This document shows positions 46,053-56,733 of a DNA stretch of 64,000 bases, piece after piece. Positions within the stretch are counted from its first letter, which is position 1; every line of letters starts with the position of its first letter. This stretch comes from Lyophyllum atratum. Its lineage: Eukaryota > Basidiomycota > Agaricomycetes > Agaricales > Lyophyllaceae. Both the position numbers and the translations under genes were made by a program. The notes under the pieces were generated by a model, which was given only the letters and a program-made list of their open reading frames with translations, did not search any database and was not told where the DNA came from. The DNA is taken from the NCBI GenBank assembly GCA_014905825.1, contig JACGCN010000024.1, forward strand, positions 372,001 through 436,000, in the 5' to 3' direction.

Positions 46053-49000
46053 ATGAACGAAGAGACGTTCAGACAATTCCAACAATTTCAATTCCAGCAA
46101 TTTATGCTGACGCAAAATCAGAATGCGGCCTCCCAGCCTGCACAAGGAGGTAGGCTATTTTTCAATACTGCCATATTGGTCTTGCTAACTTTTATGTGGC
46201 AATAGGATCGTCTCAAAGTCAGCCCCCACCGTCAGATCAGTTTCCATCCTCAACACAGGCAACAAATTCTGGCATGCCAGCTCTCTCAGCTCTCCCGGCT
46301 CCTCCAGCTCCACCTCCACGGTCCCTCCCAATTGAGGCAGTTTATTCCAGCGCTCGTGCACTTCCAGCATTGCCAGCACCGCTTGCCAGCTCGTTTCAGC
46401 CCGCTTTGGGGTTCTCTTCACTTGCCACACCTATGGCAGGTTCATCCTCTGCTCAACAAGCAAATCGATCCCGCCTTACCTCAGCCGCAAATACTCTGCC
46501 TCGTACACAACAACTTGTACGCCGCCGAGGTCGTGGTCAGGGTCCAGTCAGGGGACCTGCTACTTCAGCGCCCAGGCTTCGGAACAAAGCTAAGCCAATG
46601 ATTGAAGACTGCTTGGTCCCCGAAAACCCAGATGACATCCGCATCCAAATTCGACTGTATGGGCCATCGGTGAGTTCCTTATCACAAGTAACATAATTGA
46701 GGCTTAAACAGAAACTGTCTTGAATAGGAGCCTGGGGAGAGCGTTGAGCGATTTTTCTTCCATATCGCAGGCGACGCCTTCTGCAGAGCACTCCAAGATC
46801 ATTCCTTGCTATATGATCTCAATCTACCTCTCAACACCAAGGTGTCCACAGTCCTCAGTTCCATTACAACACAGATGGTGAATTCGCCGTTGCATTACCG
46901 TTTTCTATCGATCCCACAAGGAGCAGTAGCTCCTCACAATCTGACCCTGTTGGGACTGCGCAACCGAGGAATTCCTCGCAAAGATGGCCAAATTCGCCTC
47001 CTCCCCTACCGGGTCACTGAGGAGCTTACTCTTGAGGACCTTGCCTGCGACCGACGGAATTTTGTAAACGAAAAGACCATTGATTCTAGTGGGCGTTTCA
47101 TAATCCATCTTGGTAAGCTTTCTTTGGACCAACTCAGGGCTTGATGCTAAGACATCGTCTGTGATAGCTGTTGCTCGGAGCCCTCTATCGCACCTGGAAG
47201 ACGGTCACTATCATACTTGTCTAACCGCCAAATTTAATCACCTCTTTCCTCTGGACAATGAATTTGGACCAGACCATCCAAGCTCCTTGTGGTGCGAATG
47301 TACTGGTGATGAAGAGGACGTAGATGAGCAAGGCAATGCTCCACCTCCATCGGTAGGTCACAATGCATTTTCCTTAGTGTGTATCCCTAACCCGATATAT
47401 ATAGCCCTCAATCAGTAGCAGCTCCAGTGGGCGGACGGCTATACTCGATGTAAGTTCTGCACATAGCGTTGAAAATTCGAAAATAAAATGACATTTTTGG
47501 AGCCATCTTTGGGCTCGAATCGGAATAACAGATCAATCCCTCTTGAGGCGTCTCTGGCTACACTCGGAGTAAACTCCCTGCCTACATCTATATGGGATCC
47601 AGATCACCCCTGGGTCTCTCCTACTCCGACATACGAGGGAAAATATTCCATGGACAACCTTCCGACTCTTGTGTATGAAGAGGCTGCAGGGGCCGAACCC
47701 CCTTTACTGACCGTGACTGGAGAAACCCTTGATGATGCTGCTAGCAAATTTGGGGACCTCATTGACGAGGCTGCACGGAATGGTGACTTTACCCTCCTCT
47801 TATCATCGAGCCGGCATTTCAACGTGTGGGTGTTTTTGCTTTCAAGTGTGTGTGTGATCCTGACTCGAAGTTTATGCCAGAGAAACCGATACTCATGCTT
47901 CCTTTGGGACGGGGATTGAGAACGAAGTGCTGTCAACTTTATTCCAGAGATTTGTCACCAGTCGCTCCCAGTATTTTGTTGAGCGGCAGAATGGTTTCTG
48001 CACCCTCAAGTGCATGACCTCCTTCGGTGCCTCACCTTCTCGGCTGGCCCAGATGAGGAGGTTTGGGGCGGTTTGTGCCCTGCTTTATGTGCGAGGCCAG
48101 GCCCCAGAACTTCTATCCCCCGCTGTGACCCTCTTCATCGTCTACAACTTTGACTTTGGGTGCCTCACTCCTGCGTTTGTTGGCGAGTGGTTTGGAGAGC
48201 TGCGAAAACTCCTTCTAGATTGGAAGGATCTGGGTCCTGAAGGTGATCCTCGTACTAGCATTGAACTTCAAGCCCATTTTGCGGCTTACCACGATTCACA
48301 GGTTATGTCTCTTTGCCTACAATCTCTCCGTATCTATTTCTTACCTTCCATCGAATAGGTTTCAGCATATGTCAATCGTGACGCCAGCACTCATGAGTCT
48401 CTTGCTGTCGATATGCTATACCGGGCAACTCTTGGGGCTGACATATTCCATCATCCTGAGTGGAAGGCCTTTGCGGAAGGTTTTGACCTTCCTTGTCGGA
48501 ATGGCTTCCGTTTTACTGAGGTGCATTTTTTCTGTCTATCTTTATCCGCGCGCTTACGGTATAAAAGGTTCTCCGATGTTTTGAAGGGGGGCCAGAGGTG
48601 TTTCTCAGCCTCTGCGGTATGTCTCAAATCACTGGCTACCAGGATTTGGAGGCTTGCCTCTCAGTTAAAGCAGTTGAAGTGGAGCGTGAACTGGCTCGAT
48701 TGCGCGCGGCAGTTGGGGACAACTCCATCACCTACCGATCTCTCGTCATTGATTTCCTCAAGGGCTCAGGCATTCCTTGCCCAGGATTGTTTGATGAGAT
48801 CAAGTTGACTTTCAGTCGTGCTGTTGATTTGGGTCGCATTGACAGCCCAGCATTTCGCAGCCGTATGTTGGTCTGGGCTGCAACTGGCTCACAAATGCTG
48901 AATATGGCAAATCAGAGGCCAATTCTGGTATGTGCCATCCGTAATGCCTTTCTCGCTTCGCTCATACTATCTGATTAGCTATATGCAGTTGAGGATACCG

Positions 49001-49221
49001 ACATACAATATTTCATGCACACCGCTCGCGCTCAGATGGCTCAGACGGGAACTATCTGTTTTCGAACCTGCTTTCAGACTGTGCGCTTTCCGGCAAGTTA
49101 CTTGACTTGGCTTGCGGGGAATTATCACGGTCTGGGAGAAGCAACCACATTCTTTCAGGCATTTGAACATTGGCTCCTGGTGCAGCTTTTCAGCGCCATA
49201 GGAAACCCCTCAATAATTTAA
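46053..49221 (+). CDS. HECT-type E3 ubiquitin-ligase-like protein of the transposon
   Basis: At least nine exons from the ATG at 46053, which begins with a Gln-rich MNEETFRQFQQFQFQQF. The first join (46149/46206) and the next (46669/46728) keep frame. A Pro/Ala-rich linker and an RRRGRGQG segment come first, then a conserved globular part (VERFFFHIAGDAFCRAL). The C-terminal third has the HECT layout: SLLYDL region, GDLIDEAARNGDF, GFDLPCRNGF, and finally CFRTCFQTVRFPASYL, whose Cys in TCF fits the thioester-forming Cys. HECT ligases pass ubiquitin from an E2 to substrates. Related HECT genes occur next to similar transposases in fish and corals as I remember. The exon junction near 47450-47610 is unresolved. 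Confidence 0.72.
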
Positions 49222-49402
49222 CTAATTTTTGGTTTAGCTACGGCTACGATACCCCGCTCAATATACCCCGCTCAATATATCCCATCCGTTCTGGATAGCA
49301 TACCCTATAGACTATTCCTGCCACACTTCACATTTATTACGACCAAAACTTATCGATTTTATGCAGCCTATCGACTACAAGTAAGGGCGGGCTAGTCTAT
49401 AT

Positions 49403-51502
49403 CTAAAGGCGAGTATGTTTGCAGAGACCGTGTTCTGGTGTGAAGACGGTATACCTCACGGCGTCTCTTCCTGAGTCGGTCAGCTGATTGGTGAGGTACC
49501 CGTCCAGGGAAACAAAGGCCTGGACAACTTCTTCCTTAGTAGCCGATTCTCCAATCAGGCCAAGTCGTCGAAGACCCTTGAAAGCCCCTCTCTTAACAGC
49601 ATAAATAACGCCGCCAAGCTCCTCTGCTGTGGGCATTGAGGCAACACCAGCCACCGTAAGATCCCCAGCGATTAGCATCGCTGTCAACGGACCCACACCA
49701 TAGAAACGATGAGGGACGGAAAGAAAATCAAATAGTTGTAGAAAGGTGGGCTCGCCGTGTTTTTCGATGAATGCTGGCCATTCCATACGTGCTTCCCAAA
49801 GTTTGGGTAAATGCTCCAAACGGCGATGTTTTGATGCTGAGCCGTAGACGTTGTTCCGAACAAAGTAGGACTGCTTCTTGTCTGATACCTGGTTTGAGGC
49901 AAGAGCATCTGCATAGATGGTGTCCCACTCTTGGATGCTGTTGAATTTTCCGGAGTGATTGAGGGAGAATGGTGACCCATAGAAAAAGGCACGATGTATG
50001 AGGGCGCTGCCAAAACCTTCTGGCGTGAGGAGCCAATCTTTATCAGCGAATAAAGTGGCAATTGCGTGAGAACGTGTTGGCGCAACATCGCGGAACGGCA
50101 TGAAGTAATCGGGGTCGGTTGCTAGCTTCCGTAAAGCCCAGTCTGGAGAATTTTTATGAGCCTCGATCCCGTCATGCACGATGGGTAGAAGTCGCCGAAG
50201 ATAGAGGAGGAAGTTCTTCATGCCAATATCTGGAGAGATAAGAGGAGGAAGTGGTGGAGCTTGAGATGTAGAAGAATTTGGCATCCTTGAGCGTTTAACG
50301 GGAATCATCTTTTCCTTGAAAAAGACACGCGTAAGGGCGGTGAGGTGATCGAGGCTGGCTGATTCAGGTGATGAACGGTCCGTCAATGGATGCGTGGATA
50401 CAGCATTGCTGAAAACCTTGGTGGCTTCGAGTAGAGTTCGAGGTCCTCCACGACGATGGGACCGATCGGTCAATACAGAGATAGGATCTGCAAACATGTC
50501 CCATACGCAGTCCAACAGATAGACGGAGGAGGACATATGCGTCTGAAGAGTTTGGGCTAGCTCAAACTTTTGAAGGGCATTCGAATCCTTCGGAAAGCCA
50601 AGCCACTCCTCCGATAGCCCTTACGGCGTTGATGGTGAAGCTGCGGATCATATCTGGTCGAGGGTCAAACCGAGGCGGTGTGTAGAAAAATGGCTCAGCC
50701 TCCAGATCTGGAATCAAAGTTGATGGCTGGAAATCCCGAGAACGAGCGGCGGGAGAACGTTTGGTGTTATGAATAGTGTCGAGTAGCCGAACTAGACGGA
50801 GAATCCAATTAGGATTTTCAACGTGACTCTGCACAAGCGAAATGGCTTCGTCAAGTAGACCATGTAGCCAAATGTAAGGTTGCAGTGAAGCGATGATGAT
50901 GCTGCTGTGGGTTATACGCTTTTCAGCACCAGAGAGTTGAGTGTAACGATTTAGCCCTTGGATATCCTTCCACATTCGAGAGATCTGAATTGCTGTGGCT
51001 GGAGAGGCGGCGGACTCAGAGTCTTCTGCGGTGTTTTTCAGACGTGCCAGGGTTGCCGTGTCAACAGAGAAAGCCATTTCTGCAGCACTGGTTTCAGGTT
51101 TGGATGTCCTGAGAGCGACCAGGCCAGCGGTAAAATCATCAATAGCATCTAGAAGGGCTGGCATTCCAAGACTTGACAGAAACCGCTCAAGCGGAGGCGC
51201 TATTATAAGGCCAAATCAGACGCTGGGGCAAAAATCCTTCTGAAAAAAATGTAGACGTTACTTTTGTTGGGAGACAACTTCTCAATCTCTGAAGTGATAA
51301 AATCATCTTCAATGCTGTCGATGCTGCCTGCTTCACTGCTCGCATCTGAGATCTCACTCGTGAGATCAACACCACGTCCACGTCTCGGTAGCGTATAAGA
51401 AGAATCCAGATCCTCATCCGTATCTGCTTCACTGTCGCTCGTGAGATCGTCCTCCGTATCTTCACTACATAGGGGGATCCATACTTTAAGCTCACTGGAC
51501 AA
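49403..51502 (-). CDS. transposon cargo protein, possible DNA-glycosylase-like (5-hmdU-kinase helical / AGPT-type) domain; frameshifted
   Basis: Exon 1 (from 51502) is acidic (DSEADTDEDLDSS). An intron near 51265-51202 leads to TPPLERFLSSLG. The frame runs to about 50590, where TINAVRAIGG would continue as EEWLGFPKDSNALQKFELAQ only after a one-base shift. The second frame then runs to 49403. In it, LEHLPKLWEARMEW is followed by FYGVGPLTAMLIAGDL and VKRGAFKGLRRLGLIGE. This order (helix, GxGPxxAxxIxxDL, then a GA..GL.. turn) resembles the helical domain of phage thymine-modifying proteins of the glycosylase superfamily, which is only an inference. It is convergent with the HECT gene and next to the TET/JBP gene. 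The frameshift means decay or a sequence error. Confidence 0.45.
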
Positions 51503-51525
51503 ATTTTAAAACGTTGATGTACGCA

Positions 51526-52132
51526 CTAATCTTCCATCTGAGCAAGAGTGTGATTTTCTGAGCCTGGGCTGACGTTGCTCATTTGTTCATCTAGAGGAGA
51601 TCCACGATGTGTCGATATATCTTCCATATCGACATCTATGGGAGCCGGGGTTCCCTGGTCTGATGGGATGTACTCTATTAAGAGATCAATTAGCTTTATC
51701 TACCTTGTTAGCAGGTAAAGTGCCATACCGTCTTCACTATCATCCAAAGAAGATCCACCATGTGTCGATACGTCTTCCATATCAACCTCTATCAGAGCCG
51801 GGGTTCCCTTGTCTGATGAGAGGTACTCTATCAAGAGATCTATCAGCTTTATCCACCTCGTTAGCGGGTAAAGTGCCGTACCGTCTTCACTATCATCTAA
51901 AGAAGATCCACGATGTGTCCATACGTCTTCCATGACCTCTATCGGAGCCGGGGGTCCCTGGTCCGATGAGATGTACTCTATTACGAGATCAATCAGCTTT
52001 ATCCACCTTATCAGCAGGTAAAGTGCCGTACCGTCTTCACTATCGTCTGGGTCAATATCGCTATCCTTATTTTCGACCGCTTCTCTAGCTGATAATCCTG
52101 ATTTAGCAACTGTACAAGAAGTAGAATAATTA
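51526..52132 (-). pseudogene. acidic 51-residue repeat coding stretch, interrupted by TAG
   Basis: On the minus strand an open frame repeats a 51-residue unit, with SEDGTALYLLIRWIKLIDL in each copy. In the third unit the conserved Trp codon (TGG) is TAG at 51700-51702. The frame then continues open to 51526. The stretch could be part of the neighbouring cargo gene or a gene of its own; it lies between the TET/JBP gene and the glycosylase-like candidate. Confidence 0.4.
51596..52050. repeat. 153-bp tandem repeat, three units
   Basis: Units start near 51596, 51749 and 51902 (GAAGATCCACNATGTGTC). The period is 153 bp, which equals 51 codons, so amplification kept the minus-strand reading frame. 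Confidence 0.8.
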
Positions 52133-54788
52133 TCAAATGCCTTTTCCTTTGTCTTGGCTGATGTCCACTCCAAGGAAGTTTTCTTTCAACCGTTGTAGCT
52201 TCTTCAATGACAGCACAGTACCCGAGGTGATGGAAGACGGGGATGCTTTTTGAAGCAATTCGGCGGTGAACAAACCTTCAAAATACGAAGGGGAAAACGT
52301 ACCGGATGCCGTATTGTTGTGAGGATCAAGGTCTTGTGAAGGTGCTTCTGGAGTTCGAATGAGATGTATCAGAAATGAATTATAGGCCTAGGCGGTAAAA
52401 CAGCCACGTACCTGAGGTCATCGAAGTACCGGTGGTGGATCGAATAGGCTGATGGAAGGAAGTTGAAGCTGAACATAATTGTATAAGGGTAAGAACCGTA
52501 GGTCAAATAAAAAAGCATACGCCTTAGTTTAGCTTTTGCTAGCTCTTTCTCAAAAAGATGGACTTGAAGATTCGACACCGCTGCCATTGGATGATCGTTG
52601 ATGGATATGGGCCCTTTATCCTTTGCCCAAAAGCCTATAGTTGGCATTCAAATGAGATCTGAATAGACTAGAGCCAAGAAGGCAGCTCACGTTTGGCTTT
52701 ACTGCTTTCAGCGGTGTCTCCAGCTTTTCTTTTGGCTAAGAAATACAAAGAATTAGAGTATGCTTTGACCAAGAATAGCATAAATACCTTTTGAATTTTG
52801 CACGGCCTTTCGGCGTACTGGCTGGCCTCCGCCCTGGTGAAGGCTGTCGTCTCGATTCCTTTGAGATGGCATCAAAGCCGCGACGGCAGCAGTATGACTC
52901 TGCCATTCCTCCAGATGCACCTCACGAAGAGGAGCGACAGGAATTTCTCCTTCCGGCAAATCCACAAGTGTAGATTCACCTTCCTCAGGTTCCCAGAAAG
53001 CAGAGCCAGAACCATTGGGGGCGGTTTCCCACGTACCTGCGTTGACTCTGGTGTCCGACGTTGTATCCTTCATAGTGAATGCCGCAAGGAATGCGTCCGG
53101 ATCCAGGCGAGCCTGCATATGAACTGGTAATTGGTGAAGAAAGTAGGTGTTGACTTGGAGGAGCGATCTGATGTAGAAGTGAAAAAGACTTTCATCGGTA
53201 GTAAGACCTATGCCGTCGTTGGCCCAGTTAGCCTCGTTGGTGATACCTCGAGAAGCGGCAGATTCAGAGCTAGTTCAGAGTCAGAATTATGAACAAGCAC
53301 GTAAATAGAAACCTACGTAAGACTTGTCATCTCCGGGGGCAACTGAAACAGCTTTCCTTTAGGTAAGGCAGCAAGGCCAATGATTTGTTTTCCGGCGCCA
53401 GATAGCATAGATTCTGGCGGGTAGAGAACAATCATGAAACGATAAGCCCAGGGGACCGGAGCGATACCCGCAGGTGACAAAGGAGGGGATCCTCCGTGCT
53501 TGAAGAGTCCCGAGAAACTCATGATTCCGAACGGAGTGAGCTTGATGTAAAATCCAAAGGCCAAAAGATGAAACCGGCCATATTCATACCCCAGTTGACC
53601 AGCTCGCTCTTCTGGAACGTCTGAATTGGAGACCATGGTGCTGAGACCTCCTTCATCATCATCCTTGTCAAAGTGGTCTATACCAAATCCCCCCATACCC
53701 TCCAATGATTTCCCTGGATACAGGACAATAAGAGTTGGTCCATGAAATGGGTAAATTCACTTACTAAGGCTTTCATCTCCTGCCACAGCTGGAGCAATAT
53801 TCAACTGTATCGCTGGAAAATAAACGTTGCTGGTACTACCAATCCTTGGCATGTTTGTGAGCTCCGCGTGTTGCTTGAGCTGTTTCCGAAATTCTAGCGG
53901 TGCGAATTGATTCATAGACGCAACACCGACTGCAGCTGAGGTCTGTTCAAATGATCAGTTTGTACCGGCAGCATCCTGAAGGATTAAACTTACCGTGACC
54001 ACAAATTTCTTCTTTTCTATGTCTTCTGTCATGCCTCCGTCTGGGAGCTTGCCACTGGCGGTAGGCGAGGTCATGTTCCGAGCTCTTTGGTGGGTGGGGC
54101 CTACAGAATAGCAGCGAGTGTCTTTCACGCCGGTGATTTCTTGACGTTCATAGGCTACGCCGCCTTGATATCCGTCACGGGTTCTTGTAGGCTTATCAGG
54201 GGTACGGGAATCCCTATCACCCAAGACAATCTCTTGGACCATCTTCAGGTCCGCAAGCATTTCCGGGGATAGGACAGCACGCCTAAATATAAGACTCTAT
54301 GAGTAGAAATAAATAACAAAGTTAGAGAACGCGTACCCGTCGCAACACCAGGCCAGAATGACGTCATTCTCGGGGTCGGGACCTTCACCCTCGTTGTGCG
54401 GGCCTTGAAGATTCCTCCCAAATATAATATCGCCGTCCAACATCTCAAACAGACCTGGACCGTACGTGTTAAAAATTGTAAAGGGTAACAGGGTGAGAGA
54501 CTACGCGCCTAACCCTTCCAGATGAGAATCTGGCCCAAGGGGGACCTTTAGGGAGTCTTCAAAACCCCATTGCTCCTCCAGGACTTCCTTTCCGGTATCC
54601 TGGATGTAGACAAGGGTCCTTCCCGGCCCGGAGACATCCCGATCAACCAGGGGGTGAGAAAGGACCTCGTAGAAATATTGATACCGGCCATCGCGGCGTG
54701 CGTCATAGAGCAAGGTTCCACCCGGTACAATGAACTGGGCATTGGGTGTTGTCTGCATGTATGCCTTAATTCCGTCTGGTGAAGCCAT
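52133..54788 (-). CDS. TET/JBP-family 2OG-Fe(II) dioxygenase
   Basis: A multi-exon gene starting at the ATG at 54788 (MASPDGIKAYMQTTP). The dioxygenase core lies in the exon at about 53705-53330. It contains GGFGIDHFDKDDDEGG (HxD, first Fe ligands), GRFHLLAFGFYIKL (core strands), SFSGLFKHGGSPPL (distal Fe-ligand His) and AYRFMIVLYPPE (Arg expected to bind 2-oxoglutarate). All key residues are present. Upstream exons supply VILAWCCDGRAVLSPEML and other conserved parts. Downstream exons give a charged tail with EEWQSHTAAVAALM and QRLKENFLG. Fungal TET/JBP enzymes oxidise 5-methylcytosine in DNA, and the family is known to travel with fungal transposons. Nuclear action is expected. The junction after exon 1 (near 54500) and the last exons are uncertain. 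Confidence 0.78.
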
Positions 54789-54852
54789 AATCGTCAGAGA
54801 GGATGATTATTGTCGTTGTGGATGATACGGACGGATAAGACGCGGTTGAACC
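54789..54852. promoter_or_regulatory. remaining promoter-side spacer of the TET/JBP gene
   Basis: Only about 64 bp separate the TET/JBP start codon from the palindromic end of the nested element. The original upstream region, probably shared with the ULP1 gene, is therefore displaced by 3.65 kb. Confidence 0.45.
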
Positions 54853-55017
54853 GATGACGTCACTTGCCCGCGCAATCCTGTAAAATGCGCGGGCCTATGA
54901 CGTCACCTTGGCTGTTTGCCTCTTAGCTCGCGAACTCGGTCTAAACGTTCTATATATTGTTAAATAGTAACTACGGGTACATAGGTAATATAAAATTAGT
55001 TGGAGCGGAATGGGAAC

Positions 55018-55512
55018 GTGAAGAGGCGAGGGGTCGGACCCCGCACCTTCACAGACCCCTACGCAGGGGATAGGCGCCGCGTTGGCGTTTGCCGTACTCC
55101 CTGCGTCCGCCGTGTCGACCCTCAAGGCAGCGGCGAGCGGCAGAGGCCGGTGGTTCCAGCGTGATCGAAACGTGGAGATGCGAGGGGTCGGACCCCGCAT
55201 GTTCACGAACGCCGACACACGGCATAGGCCCCGCGTTCGCGTCCTCTGATTCCGTTGCCTGGCTGTTCGTCCCTCGGGGCAGCCACTAGCCAGTGAGGGC
55301 AGTGGTTCGAGCCGAATCAGAGCGTGAAGAGGCGAGGGGTGGGACCCCGCACCTTCACGACCACCTACGCAGGGTATCGGCCCCGCGTTGGTGTTCTCCG
55401 AAGTCCGTGCGCCCTCCGTGTCGACCCTCCAGGCAGCGGCGAGCGGCGGAGGGTGGTGGTTCGAGCGTAATCGGAATGTGAAGATGCGAGGGGTTGGACC
55501 TCGCATTTTCAC
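55018..55512. repeat. four tandem copies of a 35-bp GC-rich hairpin, period 152-154 bp
   Basis: Near-perfect palindromes reading GTGAAG, GCGAGGGGT, GGACCCCGC, CTTCAC occur at 55018-55052, 55172-55206, 55324-55358 and 55478-55512. Spacers are similar GC-rich sequence, each with a GTGGTTCGA-like stretch before the next hairpin. Mismatches between arms are partly compensated (for example GAGG/CCTC in copy 4), which keeps the stem. Confidence 0.8.
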
Positions 55513-56026
55513 CAATCCCATCGCGGGGGATGGGCCCCGCATTGGGTGTTCCGATGGCGGCTGGGCCCACCTTTTCGACCCTCATACGAGGCGCGAAGGC
55601 GGGTGCTGGCGGTTGGCGGGGGCGCGATTAGCCGTCTCACATCCCTTTTGAAGGGGAGGAGGGGGTCGCGTGGCGGTTGAACGAATAATAACCTGAAATA
55701 GAAATTGTGACGGTCAGTAGTGAGCGGTGGAGCAGGGCCCAGGGGACACACCTTGGCGGCTCCCCCCACCAGGGGTCTGCCGTCCCTTCCCTTGCCGTCT
55801 CGCATCCCTTTTGGAGGGGAGGAGGGCGCTGTGGGGTGTGTTGAGCCATAGGATACGAAAAACCGGCCTGTAAACTTCAACGAGGCGCGTTAGTATGATG
55901 AAAAGAATCTAAAACATGAGAAAAAACATTAAACTTACCTTAAAAGATCCTGACGTGTGGCGAGCGGTGGTAGAGGTGAGAAAGTAGGCCACGCCAACAA
56001 GGCGTAGCCGTGGGCGCGATGGTCTT

Positions 56027-56092
56027 GTGTGGTGGTGGCGGCGGTCGTGGTGGTGGCGGCGGTCGTGGTGGTGGTGGAGATGGGAGATAACA
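56027..56092. repeat. GGT/GGC-rich microsatellite
   Basis: Repeats of GTGGTGGTGGCGGCGGTC. On the minus strand it gives artificial His/Pro-rich frames, which I do not call as genes. Confidence 0.8.
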
Positions 56093-56181
56093 ACGGATGG
56101 CTGCGTTGTTTGGACCAAAGATTACGTAAGTCATGTGATGGATTTCTCGCAGTGCTAAGTCCCCGTGTTATCTCTAGTCTC

Positions 56182-56733
56182 TTTTCACTTAAGTAAGCGT
56201 TGTTTGGTGGAGGGGTCCGTTCGGTCCAAACGGGCTGAAATCCGTATCGCGTGATCATCGGTTCAAATCGCTGAACCATCTAACCGAGTCTAACCGCTGA
56301 GACAAACATTCACGAATCTCATCATATCCCATCACATGAGCTCGACGCGTCGCGACACCCCTGCGTTCTCCTGGCTGTCAATCGAAGGACGAACACGAAT
56401 TCGCGGCATCGTTGAAGAACATATCCCGCAATGGTCAAACGGCGGGCGGTCACACCAGATCGATTCTTGGGCACACACACTCGAGAAGACTTCGGTATTG
56501 CTCATTGCTTCAGCGCACGACGTCTTCCTGGCGTTTCGGCTTGTGTAGACATCGTTCCTTTCGTATAATGAGTTAAAAGTTAGACTACGATTTTTTCTCA
56601 ATCTTATCTCTGTGATCATACCAATGTATTTTTATCGCAATCTTATCCATGGATCACATGTCGTTTTTTCCTCCTTTTAACACCGTCCTTAACGCCGAAC
56701 GGAGCCCTTCACCAAACAGCGCTTAAGTGAAAG
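56182..56733. mobile_element. 552-bp MITE-like element inside the nested element
   Basis: The ends are inverted repeats of about 38-41 bp: left CTTTTCACTTAAGTAAGCGT, then TGTTTGGTGGAGGGG; right, reversed, GCTTTCACTTAAG, CGCTGTTTGGTGAAGGGC. The interior has no coding frame of interest. Target duplication not resolved. Short repeats of TGTTATCTCGCC follow at 56790-56840. Confidence 0.6.

Noticed and set aside
55290..55480. GTGGTTCGAGC stretches resembling tRNA B boxes
   Set aside because: No cloverleaf, A box or terminator could be built around them; probably part of the GC-rich repeat unit.
54895..55880. Long minus-strand frames over the hairpin array
   Set aside because: Codons repeat with the 152-154 bp units and reflect the repeat, not a protein; no start context or domain.
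56220..56300. Possible tRNA near GGTTCAAATCGCTGAACC
   Set aside because: The arms do not fold into a cloverleaf and no acceptor stem was found.
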